NCBI GenBank assembly: GCA_903813345.2
Contig: CAIIXF020000010.1
Span: 28,298,425 to 28,358,424, forward strand
Origin: Owenia fusiformis
Taxonomy: Eukaryota > Annelida > Polychaeta > Sabellida > Oweniidae
Length of the DNA: 60,000 bases
Reading direction: 5' to 3'
The translations under genes were made by a program, and so were the position numbers. The notes beneath the pieces are model-generated. The model was given only the letters and a program-made list of their open reading frames with translations. It made no database searches and was not told the DNA's origin. Below, in pieces: positions 29,801 to 41,800 of this stretch. Every line of letters starts with the position of its first letter. Position 1 is the stretch's first letter.

Positions 29801-32800
29801 GGAAGGTCATTGAAGGTCAAATTTCTGAGAACTTGTAGATGACTTTAAAATCTGAAGCCAGTCTTAACAGTATTTGTATTAAGTTATTGGGAGTTGTAAG
29901 AATTTTTTACAGATGCTGACTGTCAGATACCAACTGTCAGAGGCAAGATGCCAACCACAGTCACAAACCATAACATAACCATAACAATATGTTACCACTT
30001 TTAGTGGTGACATAAAAATCAAATCATGAAATAATGGCATCGATATACTATGACAAATAACGGTTAAAATTGTGAAAATGAGAATTTCTCATATATTTGA
30101 AGAAAAAATACAATAGAATCGACTTAAACTATAATTTTAAAATAGAGCTCTCCACAAGAGACATTATTATAATGCATCATGTAACTTGTGAAAATGAGAT
30201 TTTTTATTGATGCAATCTTCTAAAATAAGAATTTTAAATATAAGAAATCTTAGGATATTTTAAAAAATAACAAGTCAAAATAACAACAAGTTAAATAACA
30301 AAATGGTTTGAAATTCTATTTTAACCAGTAAATCTGAAATTGACGCATAATTTATATTGCTTCGTAATTACATAATTTCAACATAATTTTCCAGTTGATT
30401 ATGAGACGACTATATGTGGCATAGATATTATGATTGTCATCGATGTAAGCTGCAGTATTGACGAAGTTGATCAGATGAAAGTGAAGCAATTTGTGAACAG
30501 ATTGGTGAAAGTATTTCCTATCAAGCCTGGATTTACACAACTTGGTGGCCTGGTGTATTCTAAAGACATTGAACATGTAACTTATTTGAATGAATTTGTC
30601 ACGCGCAGAAAGGTAAAATATTTTGATGCTGTCGATTTTCCATCAATTTCGTACATAAAGGGTGAACTAATTACAGATCAATATTTAAAAAATGTTCCTT
30701 ACTACCATCATCCCAAATATATCTGAAAATGATTCCTGATATACAGTAACACCTATGTGATATGAGCACCACAGAGACAGGCCAAAAGTGTCCAGATTTC
30801 AGATGTTCACATTTTTAAGTTTACAATATGCGAGTCCAGGGCAGATTAAATAATCGACTACAATATGTTCGCAGATGAACTGTAATTTCCAATGATGAGA
30901 TTATCTGGCTTAATCTCATATATATGATTTGAATAAATAAATCTCAAAAATACAAATATTTTGAATATTATTTCAACGATTTTTTATTGTTCAGGTTTTA
31001 GAACGCTTTGCCAATTATCCCATTACAATGAAACCATGTGGAACATCAACATTTGCTGCCCTTGAACTGGCAAGAACAGTGTATTTTACCGAAAAAAATG
31101 GGAGACGACCCAATAAAAAGGTAACATGCTGCATGTCATACTATCACATATTTTCATACTGTAGATCAAAATATGTTACAACTACAGAGTTAACTGGTTT
31201 CTCACATATTAAGCTGTGATCACACCAAGAGACAATTTGTAGTAAAAATTCATTTCTCTAAAAAATATCTCATAATTCTAAGAACCACAACTTGCAAAAA
31301 GCCATTTTTGTATAAATCTCACATTATTTGATAGCAAAGATAAATGTCAACTTTTTAATGAGGAACATTTGATTTACTAGAAAGTAGAAAGTTTGTTTTT
31401 TACACTTTTTCATACTATTCACACAGTTTTTAAGAGTTGTGAAGTAAATGTATCCTTCATTCCCATTTTCATTTTGAAAAACTGTAAAAGTCGCTACTTT
31501 AAAAATACCCATTAACTTCTTCACTTAAATTTACCCTAAATTGTAATTTAAGGGAGTAATCTTGGTCCTAACTGATGGTTATACAAATCCTATAGGGCGT
31601 CAGAATGACACTCTGTACCAAGCTGCTATGCTTGATGCAGAGATGCCAGAAGTACAGCGCACTGTCATTGGTCTTCCAAATATCAGGTAAATTTATTAAC
31701 TAGAAACAGATGGACCGACAGGAGGACGGACGGACAAAGGACGGAAACCTAGTCAATCCCATAGGCTCACAGTGGAGCAGATTCCACACACCAAAACATA
31801 TTTTATCGAATCCGGTTTCATTTTGAATTGTTTCCTTTTGGAAAAATCTACAGCTATGATTGTATCATTTATGAACACCAACTAAACTGTTTTATTTTAC
31901 ATATACCAGGCAAGAGGAACGAGGCAATAGAGGAAAAGATGGCGTGGCAGAATGGTCAAAGATCGCTAGTAGTCCAAATGATGTACTTAATCTAGATACA
32001 TTTGATGCTTTGTATGATATCATAGATGACATTACGAGGAAATCATGTGAGATTCTCTAAACAATACAGACTTAGAAAAACAAAATTAAAAACTTTGCAA
32101 ATGGAGTTTATATAAGTAATGCAGTGGAGGGATTCAAATCTATTCCTCATGTCAATATCAGCTATAATTTTCAATGTGAATAAAAACACATTTTTAAATG
32201 AATTCTTTCAAATGTTGCTGTTTTATCAGGCCAGTAACCAGGGGGTTGCTTTCCTCTTACTTTGTGGAGAAAATGGGATATATCCAGTCTCCAACTTTGC
32301 CACAGGAGAGTAAAAGAGAGTAGAATTTGTTTGTTAATTTTAGAATTTTTTTGAATTTCTTTTCATTTTAACACCACGGTAATGTAATGAGGAAATACCA
32401 AAGCCAAGTCCAATAATTTTCTTTTAATTACATCAAAATACTATTTTGTGCGATAAAATGTCAAATTCTCAATAATTTCAATCAGCACTTTACACAAAAT
32501 ATCCTATCGGCGGTGGGTGTTTATTGTATTTAACAGCCAAAATAGAACTTTGTTGTGTTGGCATCAACCATATTAACATATTCCTAAATCTTACAAATGT
32601 TAAAGGATTATGATAAAACAAGAATTGAATCATGTGAAGCCCATTAAGTATAAGACAATGACAATATAGCACTTTTTCAAAGTGCAATAAAAACATTGAA
32701 AACTTTATGTGAGGTGTATGAGGACTATAAAAATCCTGGTTTCTGTTTAAATGCACAAAGTCCCTTGTACATGATACTTTTCAATTTAAATAACAGTAAA

Positions 32801-35800
32801 TTCCTGCACAGAAATACTTCATCCAGTCATCTAACGACTATCCTGATTTGATCTTAAAAACAAAGCTTCATCTCTGATATTTTTGAGAGGACAACCCTAA
32901 CTCTTTCTCCCTGATTCACAGTTCACCCCTTTCCAATGCTCACCTTTTCACATGGCTGTAACTTGTGACAGACTAGACTGGCTCTATTCCCAAGGGCTCT
33001 GGTTACTACTTGTAGAATAGATGGCACCACTGCTGAAGCACTCCGCACATCAGAGTTCCTGTGTTGTTTCACTGCATGCTCAATTGCACAAGACGTTTTA
33101 ATGCTACAACATCAAAAACAGAAATCTGTTCAAAGAGTACTGAAAGGCTATGTAATTTGAAGAAATTATTTTCATGCAGAAATCACTACAATAACAGCTA
33201 ACTGATCTGAATTGAAATTAAACATGAATATAATTAAACAATCAATGCACTGAGATTCGTGAAGGCATGGCTTGCTTCAACTTTTGTCAATCAGTCCACT
33301 GATATTCGAGTAATTAATCATTATGTTTTTTACTAAAATGGCAGCCATTTTGTAATTCAGTGGCCAATTTGAAAGCCTCTTCTTGAGCAAAACTTTGTTC
33401 CTAGGCATCAGCATATCCATCAATTGAATGGAATGGCTTGCTTCAACTTTTGTCACCTTTACTATGTTAGAAACAATTTAGATTGATGTACATATACACT
33501 TAGTATAATATAAAACAGTATATTCAATCAAATACATGTATAAGGTGAGAGAAAATATGCTGAAGAATGTAACATGTATTGCACTTACTGTATGAGAGTG
33601 TCAAATGTCCTCGTGAAGGGGACCCTCTGCATGAAGAGTATCTCAAATGCATCAATTGTTGTTTCCTCCATGTGTTGTAGAGATAGCTTGGCCTCATGCT
33701 GAACCTGTTAGAGTGCATATAATTATTTTAAGTCTATTTACATTTTATGAGTCACATCAGTCACATGTGGATTATAATTCACAAATAGGGTAACCTGACA
33801 ACATTGACTACAGTTAACACAGCATTCAAACTTAAGATTAAAGTTTGAATGAATTTACTTTACAGCAAGTCACAACTACGGACAATGGAGTCAAAAAGGT
33901 TATTTGAGCCTTCAATGTGTCAATGACACAACTCTAGGACTACTTTCTACACCAGTAAATAATGCTCATTCATGATTCCAAATTAGAGTAACATAACAAT
34001 TGACTGCACAGGTCATTATAATCAATGTTGAACAGAGATTTTATATGCCAAGGAAGACAACTAATTGATTCTTTTAATTAAACTGTTTTATTCAAACAAT
34101 AGCACAAACTTACTCTTTTTAGTGTGTCGGGTGTCATATCAGCACATATATTTAAATAGCCCGAGGGGTCCACAAATACAACACCAGATACTGCCTTGAA
34201 CTCTTCTCTTGTTGGTTTCAAGGGGTCTTCACTTGTGCCATGCATCATTATGCCATCTTTTAGCCAGTCAAAAGTACCTATTAGATTGAGAAAATGATAA
34301 AACATGTTGAATATATAATTGTTTGGCCTTATTATAAATAATGTGTGACAAACATTTGAGTACAGTATGTATACAGTTAAGCAAAATTTGAGTGTTTAGA
34401 GAACATAGGCAAGACATGAGCTGTAGTATTGAATGTCATTAGAGCATACCAATCATAAAATGAGATAACTTACTTAAGTTTAGGAGGGTAGTTCTTACAA
34501 TCTGATAAGAGCTCATAAGTGGGCTGACTTTATGCAAGGAGACAAGATGAGCCACATACATACTCAAGATAAAACCACTGAATGATCCCTGGCCCTGAAA
34601 ATAAAATAAATGAATGTGGTAGAAATATACATAACAAAGAACTGCAATCATTTGTCCTACTGGATGACATGTCAGAGTTGGGTTAGCTTTCTACAAAGTA
34701 ACACTACATCTCAAACACTCAGTTCATTAACTCTGGTCAATCAGTAACATCGATCATTAATTCTGTGTGTCGAATATACTAAGGTAAACATGTACATTTG
34801 CAATCACTAGTACTCCTAATTTAAATTAAGGTTTTTCCTCAATCAAAATAAAGCACATTCTTCCAAATTAAAATTTTCTTGAAGATACAAGGTACATTAA
34901 ATTGAAGAATCATATATGAAGCCTATACTTAGACATGTTATACCTTGTTAAGTTCACGTTGACCGAGCCATATCTTAAGCAGAGTGACGCCATCTTGGAT
35001 ATTTTGAGAGCCACCTATTGTACTGTGTAGGAACTGCAGATTTTTCTCAAGTAACATGTCTGCCAGTATTGCAGTGTTATACTGAGGGGTAGGGGATTCA
35101 TCTACAAAGACAGATTTAAGGAATAACTTAAATAAAGCAAATTGGCAATCAAGCCTCAGTTATATAGAGTTAATATCGATGGCAAAACAAATCTACACCA
35201 AACGGGTCAAAGACGAAATACAATGTATAGCCATTTCAGATGTAGAGTGTATTCGGAACAAGTCAAGCTGATTCTGAAATGATTGCAATAACAATTCACC
35301 ATCAACAATACTTTACATTAGAATTAGATCTGTTCTGTATATACATGAAGAGACATTACAATTTTGAAATGTTCACAATTCTGACTGTTTCACTTTTAGG
35401 AATATAATAACACACAAAAAGGCAAACCATTTTCCTCTTTTTCTTCAGTTTCTCCAAATAACCATCCAGAGCGTACATTATTCTTGTTAATATGGAATCT
35501 GTTCAACTTAAAGCAATCCTCCTCAATGGTTGTGTGAAGATGCACTGTGCATGTTTTCCCTACACTACCTAAAATTAGGGAATTCAAGGTGTACATGAAG
35601 GAATGCTATTTCTTATAGAATTCATTTTTATTGTTATTTACTAAGGAGGCTAGCCTTGCCCAAGTCATATTTTTTTAATTATCTGATCTTGAATTATAAC
35701 CGCCTTGTACAATCCAATACATCTCCGCTGTTATTATGCTGAAATATTCAACGGTTTCGAGATTTCCATAATACCTACGCTATCAGGGGTATTGCGAAAC

Positions 35801-38800
35801 CTTATTGATTGACAGATATCGCGTGGACACGACGTGTGACTTCAGGCTGAATGACCAATCAAAACGTTATCAGGTTGAACAGCATAAACAAAACAAACTT
35901 CCCATCTACGACTTGAAATTCAATGATCTGATCGAGTGTTTCTTTAGAGTTACTAATGTAATTAAATCAGTTATGTAATTAAATGTACATTGGAAGGTAA
36001 GAGTCATTAATATAAATTAGATCATGCAATTCAATGTTGATTTAAAACTGATTTCGCAATGACAATGCACGAAGACCTAGTCCAATGTAGTGGGTCATGT
36101 TGTCGTCGATCGGTGACATGATTGAATCTCAGCCTACATGTTCAGCGATCGTTTCAACGTTTATTGTTGAAATCTTCTCACCTTTGGTTATCCAATCGAT
36201 GCCCCGGCATCCACTAAACTCTCATTGATATTTATCTGATAAAATATTTGGATTTTCATGATGAATTCGTGCTCAGATTCGTGCAAGATTTGTTCGTGAA
36301 AAGTCCCGGTGAAAAGTGTTTTTGACCGTGCATAATAATGAGCTAACGCTACAAGGCTGTCGTTGATTGGTCAAATTTTACCGACATCAACAAACTGTCG
36401 GTCAAGCACGTGGCTTTCTCTTTGGTACAAGGCGGTCATAATAGAAATGAAGATAAGTAAAAGAGACCGACTTGGGCAAGGCTATAAGGAGGCAGATAAG
36501 TATGAATCTATCAAGAAGTTACACAAAGGAAATAAGAACTACAAGTTGACTTATAAAGTGATTTCTCTAAATGACAGTTACTGATGCACTAAAAGAAATA
36601 CCATTGTTTCATACATCAAATATTCTTTCTGCATTATATAAATTGAGAAAGTTATTCTAAAAATTAGAGGGGCCCATCTTATGGATCACCCTGTTCCCAA
36701 GTTCCAACTATGGATTTAATCACATAGCCGCATTACAAGTTCATATGCATATGATAGATACAGACTAGAGAAATTTTGAAATCTAAATACTTTAGTTTTT
36801 TAGTTTCCTTTTGGATACTTTATTTAAACAACGTAATTTACAATACATTGAGAGGATTTAAGCAAAGGCATAATTGGTCCTATAAATTCTACAACCAATA
36901 AACCTTTGTACATTATACTTCTATTCAGAACCTATTGTGTCAGTTTATGAGTAACACAATTATTTCAGATTTTTATTATTTTGAAAAGGTTAAAAATGAA
37001 CAAACCTGTAGGTGTTACTATGACGATGGGTTTCATGGGGTTACCATGGTGGTATGAAAACTCTAATTTTTCAATTGATTTGTCTTTCCTTAAATGAGCA
37101 GCAATACATGTGAGGTACAGCGCCCTCTTTCTTAGGTAGCGATGGTTCAGATGATCCTTTGCCTGAATACATTCCTGGAAATAAATCATTTATTCAACTT
37201 AGCTGATTATTAAAATAATTCTCAATCTTTATGGACCAGAACACAAACCAGAACAACGGCAACGCCAAAGCGTAGCGAATCCCATCGAACAGAAATGGCT
37301 GGCATTTTTACAAACGAAGCGCATATATCATAAAACAACACACCAGAAAGGCCACCATTTTCAAAAAGATTGCTCACTAGCCAAGTTGTCATCAGAAGAA
37401 ATAAAATAATATGCTTTTAAGTAGCCACCTCTGAAATTTTTGAAAAATCGCACACGTACTTGTAAAATAACACACATAAAAATGATGGCCATTTTGAAAA
37501 ATGGCCGACTACTCCCCAAAGTTTTATTAGACAATGTGCCATGCTTAAAGTATTCACATATCAAATATGAACAAAATCGCTCCACTACTTTTCGAGTTAT
37601 AGTAAAATACGTTAAAATGGCAGCCATTTTTCAAAATGGCCACCTTCTACCAAAAGAGTCATTAGAAATAGACAGTGTGCCATGCTTATAGTATTCACAT
37701 ACCAAATATGAACAAAATCACTCCACTACTTTTCGAATTATAGTGAAATACGTTAAAACGGCGGCCATTTTTCAAAATTGTTATCAAAATGGCTGCCTTC
37801 TACCAAAAGTGTCATAGGACAGTGTGCCATGCTTAAAGTATTCACATACCAAAAATGAACAAAATCACTCCACTACATTTCGAGTTATATTAAAATATGT
37901 TAAAATGGCGGCCATTTTTCAAATTTTTTTTCAAAATGGCCGCCTTCTACCAAAAGTGTCATAGGACAGTGTGCCATGCTTATAGTATTCACATACCAAA
38001 TATGAACAAAATCGCTCCACTACTTTTCGAGTTATTGTAAAATACATTAAAATGGCGGCCATTTTTCAAAATGGCCGCCTTCTACCAAAAGTGTCTTAAG
38101 ACAGTGTGCAATGCTTATAGTATTCACATACCAAATATGAACAAAATCGCTCTACTATTTTTTGAGTTACAGCAAAAATCGTAAAATGACGAGTAAAGGC
38201 TGCCATTTTTCAAGATGGCTGCCATGAGCTTCTTTAATATCTACATTTGTAGCATTATTAATGTCCTTTATAATTTTTTTACATTAAAAACATATTGCTA
38301 TTGCAGTTTTACATATTGCACCTAAATTACTGTAAAATCGTCACTAAAATGGCAGCCATTTTGAAATGAGCGGCCATTTTGAAAATTGGCTTTCGAGCAG
38401 AACTTCTACCCACATAGGGTATATGTGTACAAAATATGAACAAAAACGGGCCAACGGTATTTGAGTTATTGCCCGGACGGACGGACGTACGTACGGACGG
38501 ACAGACGGACGGACGGACGGACGGACGGACGGACAGACGGACGGACGTACGTACGTACGGACGGACGGACGGAGGCGTTCCCTATATCCCTCCGAACTTC
38601 GTTCGATGGGATAATTACAATCTTTGCCACTAATGTTATAAATTTAACAATGGCATATATTTGTACATTTATTTAAACTCGAAAAACACAAATAAATTGA
38701 AATTGAAAAAATACCCCTAAAGATAACTCTAGAAATGGTCAGCACTTGCCCATATTGAGGCAATACCTCAACAAGACCATGTACTACAACCTTACCTTAG

Positions 38801-41800
38801 GTATCTCAAGTGCCAGGTCTACATGGTAATCAGGCTTGGTACATGTTCCCAGAAGATAGCTTCCTATAACCTTAACAGACTTAGGCTTTTGAAACTGGAA
38901 TTTTCCCTTCACATCCAATGGTTCTTGTTTTATGGGAACCTTGATCTTGAGCTTCTTCAGCCAATCCTGATTTTTCAGCTAAAAAGGTAAGATTAGTATA
39001 AATCACATTATCTTAATGTTCATCTTTATTGATATGAGTGACAATTTCACTTGGAGTCATTTGTAGATCAGAAGCAGAACTATATTTTTGCTTTATATTT
39101 CATATTTTTTGAATTGTACTATAACCATAAAAGTTCAAATTCTCCATGAAACAAAACACAGTTTAGAAATCATGAAAACTGAATGTAGGAGTAAAATATG
39201 ATTTGAAGTACTTTCAGTCAGGAATTAGTAGCCTATTTAATTACAATAGTAGGTCCCTGTGGTTTGAAGCCAGGTCTGAATGGTGTCTTCAGCTTTGCCA
39301 AGCATAAACTCACAAAGTACAGTAAAACGTGTATATCTGAACATTCCTCTAATCCAAACACTTCTAAATGTGAGCACTTTGTTCAGTCCTAAAACTGCAA
39401 TCTCCCATTGAATGACATACCTAAAACACCTAAAATGTGACACCTGCTAATCCAAACATTTTGGCCTGAGTCCCACTGGCATTCGGATTATACAGGTTTT
39501 CCAATATGAAGTTAAATACTCACCTCAAAACTTGTCTTCATATTTTTCACTGCCATAATGGATTCCTTGAGAGTGTGTAGGAATGAATCAAGCTGACTCT
39601 TCTTGGTCTTCTTTAGTCTCACCTCCCCAAGCAATTCATTGATCTGAGAGATTAAAGACATGATTTATAATACCTGTATATTCAATTCATCCAATATGCT
39701 GCATGCTATTGCATAGATTTAACATAATCTAACGATGACTTAACAGTGATCTAACAATGATTTAACAGTGATCTAACAATAATTTCACATTGATCTAACA
39801 ATGATTTAACAGCGATCTAAGGGGCGGGGTCAAAATATCTGATATACAAAAAATAATTGGACTTACCCACTTTTTCTGGCGCTATGTTCTGATAAAAAGG
39901 CTTGTTTTCAATAGTTCGTGAGCTTTTTTGTGTGATAGGTCCAAAATATCGGTAGATAAAGACGATAATTCGATCATTTGTCAAATAAATTCCGTACTTT
40001 TCCCTCCTCCTTTTGAAGAGTTCAATGCAGTTAAATTGCGAACGTGTGTTAATTCACCGTAATAATAACCCGGCAAATAGGATGCCTCTCATTTGACTTT
40101 TCTATCAGGTAATAATAATAACTAGACTTTGGAAATTGAACGAGTTCAATTTCAGACTCCAGATCTAGACTTTTTTAAGCCCAGTCATCCAGAATAAGCT
40201 GAGTCATCAAAAATAAGCTGAGTCATCCAGAAAAAGATTGATGGGCGGATTGAATAGGAAGGAAGAATAGGATAGAATAGGAAGGAACGATAGGATAGAA
40301 TAGAAAAGAAGGATAGGATAACGATGCATCACACTGATATTTAAATTTCTGTCAAGTTATATTTGTATTTTACAATTATCTTGTATTCTGTATTTTAGAT
40401 TTGATGATGTAATTAGAATTGTATTTGACAACAACTTTATTTTTGTATTCAATAGTTAGTTTAGTCTTAGGTCAGTTTTGTAGATTGTAGTTTTTAGTGA
40501 CTAATATGTCATTGTTATGACATCAGAGAGTCAATAAAAGATATATATATAGAATAGGAAAAAAGGATAGGATATGGAGGATAGGAAGTAAAAAAAATAT
40601 GAAAGAAGGATAGATAGGAAGGATAGGATAGGATCAGATAGGATAGGAATGATGGATGGAAGGATGGATGGATTTTTCAATATTTTCTTTGCTATTCTTG
40701 ACTTTCTATCAGGATATCATCAGATCGATTTTTCTCAAAATTTCAAAACGTCATAATTTCCGGACCGGTAGTCAGATCGGAATTTAGTTTGCAGATTCGG
40801 ATTCCTGACAAAATTCTACCCCTAATTCATAACTCATACGTTAAATTTGGAAACTTTTTATTTTGACCTACTTTTTAGACAAGCCATAGCTTCCGAACCG
40901 GATGTCAGATCGAAATTTGGTTTGCAGATTCGAATTCCTGACAAAATTCTACCCCTAATTCATAACTCATACGTTAAATTTGGAGAACTTTTTATTTTTC
41001 CTTGACTTTCTATCAGGATATCATCAGATCGATTTTTCTCGAAATTTCAAAACGCCATAACTTCCGAACCGGAAGTCGGATCGAAATTTGGTTTAAAGAT
41101 TCAGATTCCTGATAAAATTCTACCCCTAATTCATAACTCATACGTTAAATTTGTATTTTGACCTACTTTTTGGACACGCCATAACTTCGGAACCGGAAGT
41201 CGGATTGAAATTTGGTTTGCAGATTCGGATTCCTGAGAAAATTCTACACTTAATTCATAACTCAAATGTCAAATTTGGAGAACTTTTTATTTTGACCTAT
41301 ATTTCGGACACCATATCTCAAAAGTGGGTCAAAATACTTTCTGACGGCAAAAAGCTAACACTATTAGCACACTCTTGGCTACATGTATACACAATTTCGA
41401 AGAATATTATTGAAGTGTAGTGTCAGAATCGCAAAAATAAGGAAAGCCTTTGAATTTGACCTAGATTTTGACCTAGGCATTTTGGTGTCCAAATTTTGAA
41501 GCTAGATGGCTTTTTACGTCCCCTTCTTTTAAAAGCTTTCATTAAATTAAGCTGAACTCAGTCTATATTTCGTATTTTTCACTTCAAAAAAATCATTTTT
41601 CCCATTGACTTAACATGGGCACCAAATTTAGCGATTTTTGAGCTTTTAAAACGCCATAACTTCCGGACCAGAAGTCGGATCGAAATTTGGTTTGCAGATT
41701 CAGATTCCTGACAAAATTCTACACCTAATTCATAACTCATACATTGAATTTGGAGCACGTTTTGGTGTGACCTACTTTCCGGACGCCATATTTCAAAATC

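Noticed and set aside
38436-38676. Two plus-strand frames reading as RTDG repeats
   Set aside because: Translation of the ACGG/ACGT microsatellite at the end of a repeat element.
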